This document shows, piece after piece, positions 9,751 through 18,482 of a DNA stretch of 64,000 nucleotides (its first letter is position 1; each line of letters begins with the position of its first letter). Made by a program: the position numbers and the translations under genes. Source of the DNA: Shewanella benthica KT99. GTDB taxonomy: Bacteria; Pseudomonadota; Gammaproteobacteria; Enterobacterales; Shewanellaceae. The notes under the pieces were generated by a model. That model had not been told where the DNA came from. It saw only the letters and a program-made list of their open reading frames with translations, and ran no database searches. The stretch is taken from positions 1 through 64,000 of the forward strand of contig NZ_ABIC01000007.1 of NCBI RefSeq assembly GCF_000172075.1, read 5' to 3'.

Positions 9751-10149
9751 ATGTTTACTATCGGACAACTCGCTAAGGCCGCCGAGGTCAATGTTGAAAC
9801 GGTGCGCTATTATGAAAGGCAAGGCTTAATCAAGCAGCCAGCTAAACCCGTTCAGGGTTATCGACGTTACCCTAAAGATGCCCTGCTCAGGTTGATGTTT
9901 ATCCGTCGTGCCCAGAGACTGGGTTTCACGCTCAATGAGATCGCTTCCTTGATCTCCCTCAGTGCGGGACACTGCAGCGATATTCAGCTACTGGCCGAGA
10001 AGAAGCTATTGGCGGTGCGGACTAAGATAGACGATCTGCAACGACTGGAGCACAGTTTGGCTAATTTGGTCGATGAGTGCCGCCATAATTCCGATGAATC
10101 CTGCTGTCCCATCATCAGCTCCTTGGTTCCCGAGCATAGCAGTTCTTAA
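9751..10149 (+). CDS. merR: MerR, mercury-responsive regulator
   Basis: 132 residues from ATG of MFTIGQLAKAAEVNVETVRYY (start set by the MerR winged helix; the open frame extends 22 codons further upstream without conservation). The N-terminal helix-turn-helix spans 1-70, the dimer coiled coil about 80-108. Cys75, Cys110 and Cys119 have spacings 35 and 9, exactly those of the Hg(II) ligands Cys82, Cys117 and Cys126 in Tn501 MerR, so mercury sensing is likely. MerR acts as repressor-activator at promoters with 19-20 bp spacers; such a promoter lies 50 bases downstream in front of merT, and a second one precedes the opposing operon at 13,083-13,113. Here merR is co-directional with merT rather than divergent. 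Confidence 0.9.
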   Translation: MFTIGQLAKAAEVNVETVRYYERQGLIKQPAKPVQGYRRYPKDALLRLMFIRRAQRLGFTLNEIASLISLSAGHCSDIQLLAEKKLLAVRTKIDDLQRLEHSLANLVDECRHNSDESCCPIISSLVPEHSSS

Positions 10150-10199
10150 AACTCGCTATGGCAATAACCCCTCTTAAAACGAGTTTGAGTGCTCGTCTA

Positions 10200-10231
10200 T
10201 TGACTCCGTATCTAGGTACAGGCTTTACACT
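10200..10231 (+). promoter_or_regulatory. MerR-type promoter/operator of merT
   Basis: The -35 box TTGACT at 10,200-10,205 is followed by a 19-20 bp spacer containing CTCCGTA and GTACAGG as an imperfect dyad, then TTACACT as -10. An over-long spacer with the start TTGACTCCGTA is typical of mer promoters, where MerR untwists the DNA on binding mercury. Confidence 0.7.
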
Positions 10232-10280
10232 CTAACCATAATAATACTTCTTTTATGGATAGATTTGATGACTAGAGCCT

Positions 10281-10658
10281 ATGAATATTGAACCAGATGA
10301 TAATACCTTGAAAACAGACTCTCCTGCCTGGCCTATGGTGGGTGGAGTGTTGGCGGCTATCGGTGCCAGCCTATGTTGCGCCGGTCCTTTCGTGCTGCTT
10401 ATGCTGGGGGTCAGCGGCTCATGGATCAGCACCTTAGCGGCATTCGACCCCTTCAGGCCTTACTTTATTGTCCTTGTCGTCGGCCTGTTTCTATGGGCTG
10501 GCTGGAAAATTTATCGCCCGCTAGACCCGTGTAGCGCTGACGGGTTCTGTTCGGTAGCAGATAATCGCCGCCGCTATAGGATGGTATTTTGGCTGACGAG
10601 CCTGATCGCCGCCATGTTGGTCTCGAGTCCCTACTGGCTGGTCTGGCTGATGGCATAA
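10281..10658 (+). CDS. merT: MerT, mercuric ion transport protein
   Basis: 125 residues with three membrane helices. Cys32-Cys33 lie in the first helix (GASLCCAGPFVLL) and Cys84 and Cys90 in the loop DPCSADGFC, spaced six apart as in classical MerT. MerT moves Hg(II) from the periplasm into the cytoplasm, normally for reduction by MerA. No merA and no canonical merP follow here. Preceded by a mer-type promoter. The GATG before the ATG gives a weak ribosome binding site. Confidence 0.9.
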   Translation: MNIEPDDNTLKTDSPAWPMVGGVLAAIGASLCCAGPFVLLMLGVSGSWISTLAAFDPFRPYFIVLVVGLFLWAGWKIYRPLDPCSADGFCSVADNRRRYRMVFWLTSLIAAMLVSSPYWLVWLMA

Positions 10659-10681
10659 TCTTGATTGAATCTGGAGAAAAA

Positions 10682-10822
10682 ATGAAACCACGAGTATTGA
10701 TGAGTAAAAATAGCACAGCTACCACAGTTATGTCCTTTGTGCTGCTGGCCTCTGCACTTGGCATCATGTCTACAGCAGCATTGGCCGAGACCCGTAGCGT
10801 TAAGAATGGGAATGAATCATGA
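10682..10822 (+). CDS. Tiny exported peptide in the mer operon
   Basis: 46 codons beginning MKPRVLMSKNS, preceded by GGAGAA six bases upstream. Residues 14-35 are a clear Sec signal peptide ending in ALA-ET, leaving a mature peptide of only about a dozen residues (ETRSVKNGNES). It takes the place of merP in the order merT-merP, so it may be the leftover of a merP gene that lost its HMA domain, or a genuine small peptide. Its stop overlaps the next start (ATGA), indicating translational coupling. Confidence 0.55.
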   Translation: MKPRVLMSKNSTATTVMSFVLLASALGIMSTAALAETRSVKNGNES

Positions 10823-11055
10823 CAGATAAGCTGATCTTGGAGTCGGTATTAACCTGTCCAGAGTGTGGTCATAGTAAGATGGAGACCATGCCAACCAATG
10901 CCTGCCAATGGTTCTATGAATGTGAGCGATGTCATAGTCTGTTAAAACCTAAGGCCGGAGACTGTTGTGTGTATTGTTCTTACGGCTCAGTGCCTTGCCC
11001 ACCGATCCAGCAGGCACCGGCTCAGAAAGGCAAGGGCGCTTGTTGTAGCGCTTAA
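10819..11055 (+). CDS. GDCCVYCSYG-motif small cysteine-rich protein
   Basis: 78 residues with eleven Cys: a CPEC pair at about 13-16, CERC at about 34-37, and the family signature GDCCVYCSYGSVPCPP near 47-62, ending in ACCSA. Proteins with this GDCC motif are widespread next to mercury and other metal transport genes; no reaction is known. The spacing of CxxC pairs suggests a zinc-ribbon-like fold able to bind a soft metal. Translationally coupled to the tiny exported peptide by an ATGA overlap. Confidence 0.8.
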   Translation: MTDKLILESVLTCPECGHSKMETMPTNACQWFYECERCHSLLKPKAGDCCVYCSYGSVPCPPIQQAPAQKGKGACCSA

Positions 11056-11079
11056 CTTTTCCTTTTAATTAAGTATTAA

Positions 11080-11454
11080 CTAGCTATCCAGCCAAAGGCT
11101 TAAGGGAAGTAGCAGATAGGCGGTAACCATAGATAGGATCAAGATAGCCGTACTGAGCCATAGCGCTCTTCGTTGCCATTTCAGTGTGTTTTGTGTGCCG
11201 GCTTCGCATGCCGTCATCCTAGCAAGCCTCCAGAAACTGTAAGCCAGTATGATAGCCGTGAGGGTGAAGGTGAAGTGTTTGTATTGAGAAACCGTGACTA
11301 ACCAGGGTAAGGCAGAGACCATAGCGGCGACAGCGCTGCCCATGCCCAGAGCCACCAATAATATCGGCAGGGCGCAGCAGGTGGTGCCAATTAGGGCCAG
11401 CCCTAAGCCTCCAAGTAAGGAGGCGTTGGTGGTGAGCTTGTCTCGATTAAGCAT
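11080..11454 (-). CDS. MerT-like membrane protein with a vicinal Cys pair
   Basis: 124 residues with three or four helices: about 11-35 (LLGGLGLALIGTTCCALPILL), 40-52, 60-75 and 95-117. The vicinal pair in TTCCALPI, inside the first helix, is the metal-binding hallmark shared by MerT, MerC and MerF; a second isolated Cys follows in RMTACEAG. It is not a copy of the merT on the opposite strand (the loop Cys pair is missing). It is third in a minus-strand unit after an HMA protein and an outer-membrane channel, so a role in moving mercury or another soft metal across the inner membrane is likely. Confidence 0.65.
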   Translation of the reverse strand: MLNRDKLTTNASLLGGLGLALIGTTCCALPILLVALGMGSAVAAMVSALPWLVTVSQYKHFTFTLTAIILAYSFWRLARMTACEAGTQNTLKWQRRALWLSTAILILSMVTAYLLLPLSLWLDS

Positions 11455-11553
11455 CTTGATATCGTCTCATTCTATTACCGATCAATTCACGTCTTTTACC
11501 TCTGTTACAACCCCTAGATTTATTGTCAAACTCATGCTGTTTAAAGACATGCT

Positions 11554-12453
11554 TTAGAACACGAAGCCTATGCCGAGGGTAAACTCATCGCCATATGACA
11601 CTTGCATGCCTTCGACATCTTCATACAGGGGCAAGCTATATTCGGCGCGAAACATGGCGCCGCTGCGATACCAGACGAATACGGGGCCGGCAGATAATCG
11701 TTTCCCCCCGGTCGCCCCCGCCGAGTCCTGGCCTGCTTGTTCCAGTCTGGCACTGATATCCAGCATCAGAAATATGCCCGTGTTACTTAGGTTATCGTGA
11801 TAAGGGTGCCAGCCGATGTTGATGTCCAGACCGAGCTCATCGCCTTTATCTATTCCCTTGTCGCCCTTGTTATTTACCCAGTAGAAGAGGTCGTAGTACT
11901 GGTACCACTTGGTCTGCTCGAAGCTGGCCGAGAGACTCAATCCCAGATCTATACTGCCATCTCCCACGGGAAAGCTAGCATCAGTACTGCCCGTGGGCAG
12001 ACGGATGCTGGGGGTGATGGCAATATTTCCCGTCGAGTCGGCTGCATTCTTATATCGTTTCAGCGGCAGGCCTATGATCAGATCGCCTATGCCCGTGCCG
12101 CTTTCATTTACAGGACCGACATCTTTAATCACGGTGCGGCTTTGCTTTATATAGGGGAGTTTGAAGCTGAGCCTGATTTCACGCTTAAAGGTATAGATGC
12201 CTTCGAGCCAGAGTCTGTTAATGCTTTTACTGCGCTTGGCTTCATTGGCAATTTTTGATCTACCCTCGAGCAAGACATTCGAGCTAATATCTTGTCGGCG
12301 TAGCTGAAAGCCCCAGCCATCCTCCCAACGAGGCGCCATATCCATCACAGGCTGGTGGGCGAGTGCTGGCTGGGAAGTGAAAGTCAGGGTCAGAGTCAGC
12401 AATACCGTGTAAAGCAGGCTCGGCAGGTGGATATTCATAAAGCTAATGTTCAT
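11554..12453 (-). CDS. Outer-membrane channel-like protein (phenol MetA-deg/transporter type)
   Basis: 299 residues. Residues 1-32 are a signal peptide ending in PALA-HQ. The rest is made of alternating strands as in beta barrels, with segments LPYIKQSRTVIKDVG, GTGIGDLIIGLPLKRY, ITPSIRLPTGS and the terminal FTLGIGFVF ending in Phe, typical for outer-membrane insertion. The GTGIGD pattern is characteristic of the PF13557-type transporter family. Its start overlaps the stop of the HMA gene (ATGA at 12,450-12,453), so both are made together. Presumed role: outer-membrane part of a metal-linked unit; the substrate is not shown. Confidence 0.65.
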   Translation of the reverse strand: MNISFMNIHLPSLLYTVLLTLTLTFTSQPALAHQPVMDMAPRWEDGWGFQLRRQDISSNVLLEGRSKIANEAKRSKSINRLWLEGIYTFKREIRLSFKLPYIKQSRTVIKDVGPVNESGTGIGDLIIGLPLKRYKNAADSTGNIAITPSIRLPTGSTDASFPVGDGSIDLGLSLSASFEQTKWYQYYDLFYWVNNKGDKGIDKGDELGLDINIGWHPYHDNLSNTGIFLMLDISARLEQAGQDSAGATGGKRLSAGPVFVWYRSGAMFRAEYSLPLYEDVEGMQVSYGDEFTLGIGFVF

Positions 12454-13052
12454 AAATCGAGGCTCGGTCTGAACTTAGCTTGTGGATACTGCATTTTAGG
12501 CTCACTCAATTCATAGACATGGGACACTCGAAACTCAGAGACTAAGACCTCTTCGGCATTACTGGCCTCGGCTTGAGCCGGGGTGAGAGTGATGTCGAGC
12601 AATACCCATTTTCCGCTTATAGCGGTTAACTCGGCCGTTTGAGACAAGTGATAGACTTGCTCCTTACCTTGGTCGACCAGGTACCACTTGCCGTCACTGT
12701 TTTGGATAATGCCTTCGATGACGCCATGATAGGAGACGGGATCGTAGCCTCCCTTAGTGATGGCTGTGGCTATGTCGGCATAGGCTACGGATTTATCGGC
12801 AAGTAAGGCTAAGGTGATCTCTTGGGTATTAATGTCTATCAATACCCCGTTTTGGCCAAATTGTGTTTTGTCTAAGAAAGGCAGTTTAGATAGGTTCTTC
12901 TCGACCCCAAAGGCGCAAAATGAACAGACTATGCCTTTCACCTGTATGGTGAGATGATTGCTGTTATTTGACTCTGAAATCGCTTGTGCGGCGTTTATGC
13001 CTAAGAGCCCAAATAAGGTCGAGGTAAACACTAGCTTGATAAATATTTTCAT
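12450..13052 (-). CDS. Periplasmic heavy-metal-associated (HMA) domain protein
   Basis: 200 residues from the ATG of MKIFIKLVFTSTLFGLLG. Signal peptide to about residue 25 (AAQA-IS). An HMA/MerP-like fold follows: LTIQVKGIVCSFCAFGVEKNL holds the Cys-x-x-Cys pair (CSFC) and the end GGYDPVSY matches the last strand. About 90 further residues of beta-rich sequence (YLVDQGKEQVYHL to the C-terminus) are not typical for MerP. First gene of a minus-strand unit with channel and MerT-like genes, behind a MerR-type promoter. Likely role: periplasmic capture of a soft metal ion. Confidence 0.8.
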   Translation of the reverse strand: MKIFIKLVFTSTLFGLLGINAAQAISESNNSNHLTIQVKGIVCSFCAFGVEKNLSKLPFLDKTQFGQNGVLIDINTQEITLALLADKSVAYADIATAITKGGYDPVSYHGVIEGIIQNSDGKWYLVDQGKEQVYHLSQTAELTAISGKWVLLDITLTPAQAEASNAEEVLVSEFRVSHVYELSEPKMQYPQAKFRPSLDL

Positions 13053-13082
13053 CGGGATCACCCATCTAAGGCTCTTATAGTA

Positions 13083-13113
13083 ATCCTAGTAGCCGGACTC
13101 GACTCCAAGTCAA
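13083..13113 (-). promoter_or_regulatory. MerR-family type promoter of the HMA operon
   Basis: On the minus strand: TTGACT (13,113-13,108), a 19-bp spacer with the imperfect dyad TTGGAGTC-GAGTCCGG, then TAGGAT (13,088-13,083). A 19-bp spacer filled by a dyad is the signature of MerR-family activation; the half-site resembles those of lead, zinc and mercury regulators. The nearby merR is the obvious candidate regulator. Confidence 0.7.
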
Positions 13114-13301
13114 TTTTTTTGATGCAGTATTTAAATCAACTTTTTACTGAGCTATTTTGTGCGGCTTGAGGGATAGCTTATTGGCTGAGTCTGTGGCTAG
13201 AACTTGTTGGTGCAGCGAGCAGAGGCGATAATTCAGCCATAGCATGGCGAGATACGGGGCACGGGTACGGGATTGGAGCTGTGCGGCATAAATAATAGAG
13301 G

Positions 13302-13661
<360 letters not shown>

Positions 13662-13778
13662 TCGTATTACCTATTTATCTTTGCTTAGGATCTAGGATCT
13701 AGGATCTAGGACCTAGATCCTAAAACCTATCGCTTACAACTTACAACTTATCGCTTATATAGCCGATACGAGTTAATT

Positions 13779-15158
13779 TTAAGCGTGGGGATTACGGGTA
13801 TCTTGTCCTTGGCCCAAGTTACGCAGCAGAATCGCTTTATCTATGTCTACACCATCGGGTAGCGCCAGAAAGACGAAGTGCCCCGAGCCTAGTGCAGATT
13901 CAACGTTTTCATTTTTACGGTTGATCAGCTGCTCAATCTTGAAGGTAAGATTTCCCTGGGGAGTCATCACCTCGACGCTATCGCCGACGGAGAACTTATT
14001 CTTAACGTCAATCTCGACCATGCCGGCATCGTTACGCTTGCCGGTGAATTCGCCGACGAACTGTTGAGTGTCGCTGATCGAATAACCATAATCATAGTTC
14101 TGGTACTCGTCATGGACATGGCGACGCAGGAAGCCTTCGGTATAGCCTCGGTGTGCAAGGCCTTCGAGGTTATGCATCAAGGTGCGATCGAAGTCTTTAC
14201 CCGATGCCGCATCTTCAATTGCCTGACGATAGAGCTGGGCCGTACGTGCTACGTAGTAGAAAGACTTAGTACGGCCTTCGATCTTCAACGAGTCGATACC
14301 CATTTTAGACAGGCGATCGACGTGCTGAATGGCGCGCAGATCTTTGGAGTTCATGATGTAGGTACCATGTTCATCTTCGAATGCCGGCATATACTCACCG
14401 GGTCTACCCGCCTCTTGCAATAATACCACCTGATCGGTCGGTTGCCCTTCACCTAAGGTCGGCTTTTCAATTTGGACACCATGTTGATCCACAAGAGCTT
14501 GTGGGTTGACGGCAACTATGTCACCTGTCTCGGTTTGCTTAGCCTCATGGACATCGTACTTCCAACGGCATGAGTTGGTGCAAGTACCCTGATTAGGATC
14601 GCGCTTGTTGATATAGCCAGATAGCAGGCAGCGTCCCGAGTACGCCATGCAGAGTGCGCCGTGAACGAACACTTCCAGCTCGATATCCGGGCAACGCTGA
14701 CGTATCTCTTCAATTTCATCGAGTGACAGTTCACGGGATAAGATCACTCGTTTGATACCTTGTTGCTGCCAAAATTTCACCGAGGCCCAGTTGATGGCGT
14801 TAGCCTGAACCGATAGATGGACTACCTGCTCCGGGAAGGCTTCTCTGACCATCATGATTAAACCTGGGTCGGACATGATCAAAGCGTCGGGTTTCATGGC
14901 GACCACTGGCTCCATATCCCTGATATAGGTCTTTAGCTTAGTGTTGTGGGGGGCAATATTGCTTACCACATAGAATTTCTTGCCTAGGTCATGGGCTTCC
15001 TGGATTCCAGTTGCCAGGTTTTCCATCTTGAATTCATTATTTCTCACTCGAAGGCTGTATCTTGGCTGGCCTGCGTAGACCGCATCTGCACCGTAGGCAA
15101 ACGCATAACGCATATTTTTCAATGTCCCAGCGGGAGACAGTAGCTCAGGTTTAAACAT
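13779..15158 (-). CDS. trhP: TrhP (YegQ), tRNA U34 hydroxylase of the U32 family
   Basis: 459 residues. It begins MFKPELLSPAGTLKNMRYA and has the U32 signature ELEVFVHGALCMAYSGRCLLS followed by TCTNSCRW, which supplies the iron-sulphur Cys ligands. A C-terminal domain from about 385 (VGEFTGKRNDAGMVEIDVKN) is typical of the longer TrhP class. TrhP makes 5-hydroxyuridine at the wobble position of tRNA with prephenate as oxygen donor, the O2-independent route that parallels O2-dependent TrhO. An ideal FNR box lies 92 bases upstream. Length is normal and the frame is intact. Confidence 0.94.
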   Translation of the reverse strand: MFKPELLSPAGTLKNMRYAFAYGADAVYAGQPRYSLRVRNNEFKMENLATGIQEAHDLGKKFYVVSNIAPHNTKLKTYIRDMEPVVAMKPDALIMSDPGLIMMVREAFPEQVVHLSVQANAINWASVKFWQQQGIKRVILSRELSLDEIEEIRQRCPDIELEVFVHGALCMAYSGRCLLSGYINKRDPNQGTCTNSCRWKYDVHEAKQTETGDIVAVNPQALVDQHGVQIEKPTLGEGQPTDQVVLLQEAGRPGEYMPAFEDEHGTYIMNSKDLRAIQHVDRLSKMGIDSLKIEGRTKSFYYVARTAQLYRQAIEDAASGKDFDRTLMHNLEGLAHRGYTEGFLRRHVHDEYQNYDYGYSISDTQQFVGEFTGKRNDAGMVEIDVKNKFSVGDSVEVMTPQGNLTFKIEQLINRKNENVESALGSGHFVFLALPDGVDIDKAILLRNLGQGQDTRNPHA

Positions 15159-15249
15159 AATGATTCTCTATTTACAGTTAAAGGCGCAACAAGCGGGCGG
15201 GCATTTTACTCGCAGCCTGCATTCTTAAGCAAATTGAGCTTACATTAAC

Positions 15250-15263
15250 TTGATCTAAATCAA
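15250..15263. promoter_or_regulatory. FNR/EtrA box upstream of trhP
   Basis: TTGATCTAAATCAA is a perfect match to TTGAT-N4-ATCAA. It lies 92 bases before the trhP start on one side and 197 before the HDOD gene on the other; trhP is the more likely target because of its O2-independent chemistry. Confidence 0.75.
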
Positions 15264-15459
15264 GTCTGCGGATTTTGGCAGGCCTTTTAGATCTCGCTTT
15301 AGCAGAAATTTACTCCATAATAATCTTAAAGTTAGCTAGAATCTAAACAGGATGTTAGCTGTATGGATACTTTTTACGCCTCGAATTAACGTTACCACTG
15401 ATATACTAGGCAAACTCATTGAGTTAAATTTTTTTGCTAAATAGATAATGGGAGCACGA

Positions 15460-16302
15460 ATGTCTACTGAACATGAACTACTGGTCAGGCTGTTAAAGAA
15501 ATTAAAGGCTGACTCCCTAGTTTTGCCGACGCTACCTGAGGTGGCCATGCGAGTTCAGGAGGTGGTATCGAGACCCGATTCAAGCCCGAAACAGGTTGCC
15601 GAAATTATTGGCCAAGATGTTGCTATCTCTGCAAGAATGATCAAAGTGGCTAACAGTGTCCTGTATAGCCGAGGGGTGAAAGCCGAAAACATCAATAGCG
15701 CCGTCACTCGTATAGGTTTGACTCAGATTAAGGCCATAGCGACGTCGGTTGCCATGGAGCAGCTGTTTATCTCGACTAACGAGATGGTGTGGGAGGTGAT
15801 GGATGAGGTATGGTGTTCCTCTATCGAGGTGACCTCAGCAGCTTGCGCCATGTTACAGATCTACACTAAGTCTCATAAAGGTTGTGGGCTTAACTTCGAC
15901 ACTTTGACGCTGGCGGGATTGGTGCATAATATCGGCGCTCTGCCTGTATTAACGGAAGCAGAGGCTCAGCCTGAACTCTTTACCAGTATCCATCAGCTTA
16001 GGGCGCTGGTGCGAAAGATGCAGGGGCCCATAGGCCGCGCCGTGTTGAAAAGCTGGGATTTTGCTCCAGAAGTGATGGAAGTTGTCGAGCGGTGGTCAGA
16101 CCTTTCTTATCTGCCTGACAATGTCTCTTATATGGATTTTGTTCGAGCCGCAGCCTTCTATACTGGAGAGCTCAGGTCAGGAGTCAATCTTGGAGAGAGG
16201 TTGGACGTATTTGTGCAGCGTGGTTTACCTGTGTCGCCAGATGAGTTAGCCAGCGATGAATTCCTCGATAAGTATCATTCGATTAAGTTAAGCTATCAGT
16301 AG
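15460..16302 (+). CDS. HDOD-domain signalling protein
   Basis: 280 residues from the ATG of MSTEHELLVRLLKKL, preceded by GGGAG at five bases. The HDOD domain spans about 18-215: LPTLPEVAMRVQEVV, then the AEIIGQDVAISARMIKVANS helix pair and GLVHNIGALPVL, where the HD metal motif is changed to HN as in most HDOD proteins, so no phosphohydrolase activity is expected. HDOD proteins act as adaptors in nucleotide second-messenger signalling. A GGDEF/EAL gene follows 91 bases downstream on the same strand, supporting a c-di-GMP link. Confidence 0.9.
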   Translation: MSTEHELLVRLLKKLKADSLVLPTLPEVAMRVQEVVSRPDSSPKQVAEIIGQDVAISARMIKVANSVLYSRGVKAENINSAVTRIGLTQIKAIATSVAMEQLFISTNEMVWEVMDEVWCSSIEVTSAACAMLQIYTKSHKGCGLNFDTLTLAGLVHNIGALPVLTEAEAQPELFTSIHQLRALVRKMQGPIGRAVLKSWDFAPEVMEVVERWSDLSYLPDNVSYMDFVRAAAFYTGELRSGVNLGERLDVFVQRGLPVSPDELASDEFLDKYHSIKLSYQ

Positions 16303-16393
16303 CCCGCTAATATGACTCATGAGCGAGTGTCGAGTCATTGATTATTAGCGCATGTGACCAAATAAAAATTGTCTAAGGAGTGGAATTACTCGC

Positions 16394-17899
16394 GTGGAAA
16401 GCGGCTGGCACTATTGGGTTTTATGGTTGATTTTTATCGCTGGTATCATCATTTGGTACCGGCATAAAAAGCATGAAACTGTTTTTCTTCAACATCTGCT
16501 AAGCCTGCTTCAGCAAGGAAGAGACAAGCTTGGAATCAAGCCACTGGTTGTTTCTCAAGGGCTTGTTATTTCATCTGATAAAATCCCCAAGAAATATGTC
16601 CAGCTTTATCATGAGCTGCAAAGGTTCATCTTCGAGCTACCCGGTCCAAGCGATAAAGATAAGTTGACCGGGTTGCCTAATCGTCTGGGGGTGAAATCAC
16701 GGTTAAGTGGATTGAGTACCATTCAGCAAGGTAGTTTAGTCTTAATCGATATCTATCGATTTAGGTTTGTTAACGATCTGTTTGGATTCTCCGTTGGAGA
16801 TGAATTACTCAGGCAAGTGTCGAAACGACTCATAGATCTAACCTCTCAGGCTGCGTATGTGGCGAGAATGAATGAAGATGAGTTCCTGCTTTACTTTGAG
16901 GCGCAACAGAGTGAAAGCATCTTGCTAGCACTGCAAGAGCAACTTCAAGCCCCCTATGAGATAGAGGGGAGTACTATTTCGGTACTAATTCAGATGGGGC
17001 TTGTCGATCTCAGTCTGCATCATACCCATGTCAGCGCCCTATTGAGGCGTCTCGATCTCGCGCTAATTAAAGCTAAATTACGTAAACCTTTCTTCGCCTG
17101 TTATGTTAAAGGAGATGATTTGAGTCAGCAGCGTGAACTGAGCATCATCCATGACCTTCCTAAGGCACTCCAACAAGGTCAGCTTTACATGGTTTATCAG
17201 CCCAAGTTAGATGTGATATCGGCAACATACACCCAAGTCGAAGCCTTAATGAGGTGGAAACACAGTGAATTAGGTGATATATCTCCCGCTGAATTTATCC
17301 CCTTGGCTGAATATGCCGGCATGATTGAGCTGCTCAGCCAGTGGGCGCTAGAGCAAGTGCTCTCTCAACAGGCCAAGTGGCAAGCCATGGATGTTCGTCT
17401 GCAGGTAGCGGTGAATCTTTCGACCCAAGATATTATCAGCACCACTCTGTGTGATGATATTCAGACTAAGCTGGGCCGTTATGGTGTATCTGCCGATTCA
17501 CTCTCTATCGAGATCACCGAGAGTCAGCTTATGGATAATATGGAGCTGGCGATAGCCACCATTGAGAAGTTAAAGGAGATAGGTGTAAGTGTCGCCATAG
17601 ATGATTTTGGTACTGGTCACTCCTCATTGGCTTACCTTAAAAACTTTCCTGTCGATGAAGTAAAAATTGATAAGGCCTTTCTCGATGATCTCTTGACCGA
17701 CAAACGTGCCGCACACATCATGAGATCTAGCATAGATCTAGCAAAAGGCCTGGGCTTTATCACCACAGTTGAAGGGGTTGAAACCCAAGCGGTGAATCTG
17801 GCTCTGATTGAGATGGGGGTCGATAAAATTCAGGGCGATCTATTTGCTAAACCCATGACAGCTAAAGAGATCGAAGCGGATCAGATTCGGACTGTCTAA
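16394..17899 (+). CDS. GGDEF-EAL protein, probably a c-di-GMP phosphodiesterase
   Basis: 501 residues starting at GTG. One N-terminal helix (5-21) anchors it in the membrane. A GGDEF domain at about 90-240 has NEDEF (160-164) instead of GG[DE]EF, so cyclase activity is probably lost. An EAL domain at about 255-495 keeps the catalytic set: EAL at 283-285, VNLS at 340, EITES at 373, DDFGTG at 403-408, KID and VEGVE, and QGDLFAKP in place of the usual QGY. It should therefore degrade c-di-GMP, with the GGDEF part perhaps acting as GTP sensor. It has no visible sensory domain besides the helix. Confidence 0.9.
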   Translation: MESGWHYWVLWLIFIAGIIIWYRHKKHETVFLQHLLSLLQQGRDKLGIKPLVVSQGLVISSDKIPKKYVQLYHELQRFIFELPGPSDKDKLTGLPNRLGVKSRLSGLSTIQQGSLVLIDIYRFRFVNDLFGFSVGDELLRQVSKRLIDLTSQAAYVARMNEDEFLLYFEAQQSESILLALQEQLQAPYEIEGSTISVLIQMGLVDLSLHHTHVSALLRRLDLALIKAKLRKPFFACYVKGDDLSQQRELSIIHDLPKALQQGQLYMVYQPKLDVISATYTQVEALMRWKHSELGDISPAEFIPLAEYAGMIELLSQWALEQVLSQQAKWQAMDVRLQVAVNLSTQDIISTTLCDDIQTKLGRYGVSADSLSIEITESQLMDNMELAIATIEKLKEIGVSVAIDDFGTGHSSLAYLKNFPVDEVKIDKAFLDDLLTDKRAAHIMRSSIDLAKGLGFITTVEGVETQAVNLALIEMGVDKIQGDLFAKPMTAKEIEADQIRTV

Positions 17900-17943
17900 T
17901 ATATTTCGATATTAGACAGTGATTTATTCAGCGTTATTTGGGC

Positions 17944-18432
17944 TCACAGAGATGACACACTTTGGTGACTCTCGGCAAATGACTGGCTTAGATGTGCCAA
18001 CAAGTCTGCCGACATAGGTGTCAGCTGCCTCGCTTTATTCATGCACACCATTTCTATGTTGGCGGTGACAGCTGGCTTTTTCGCATTGGGTCGCCAAATT
18101 TCCTGATGCCAGACCGTTCTGTATTTACTCTCGAAGTAGAAACGAGTCCTGATGTCTATAATGTCGGCGAACTCAACGCCGTCATGACACAGCATATCAC
18201 TGCGATAGACAGCAAAACCTAAGCCTTGCTCATCCCAGAGTCGAGCTAATGTTTTAGCTCCGATGACGTGCTCTCTCGCTCGCTCAAAATATTTAAGAAA
18301 ATTAGGGTGGTAAACCACGCCTGAAAAATCTGTATCTTCGTAATAGATTTGAACCGGGAAATGAAATGTAGAACTGTAATTCAGTTCTTTACCACTTTGA
18401 ACTGTCTTATGCATAATCGTTGTTTGAGCCAA
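17944..18432 (-). CDS. YbgC-like hotdog thioesterase
   Basis: 162 residues, or about 156 from the later ATG of MHKTVQSG. The 4HBT hotdog core is evident: VQIYYEDTDFSGVVYHPNFLKYFERARE, with the catalytic Asp in DTDFSG and the helix that follows. The rest is the usual curved sheet (DIIDIRTRFYFESKYRTVWHQEI). Family members hydrolyse short to medium acyl-CoA thioesters in the cytosol. It differs from tol-pal YbgC in context (no tolQ nearby), so the specific substrate is unknown. Confidence 0.8.
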   Translation of the reverse strand: MAQTTIMHKTVQSGKELNYSSTFHFPVQIYYEDTDFSGVVYHPNFLKYFERAREHVIGAKTLARLWDEQGLGFAVYRSDMLCHDGVEFADIIDIRTRFYFESKYRTVWHQEIWRPNAKKPAVTANIEMVCMNKARQLTPMSADLLAHLSQSFAESHQSVSSL

Positions 18433-18482
18433 TACTTCTGAGAATTAGCGCTAGTCTAGCACAGAGATTTAAATACTTACCT

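Noticed and set aside
13688..13715. GGATCTA repeats as a regulatory array
   Set aside because: Only three short copies in low-complexity DNA; no known binding pattern.
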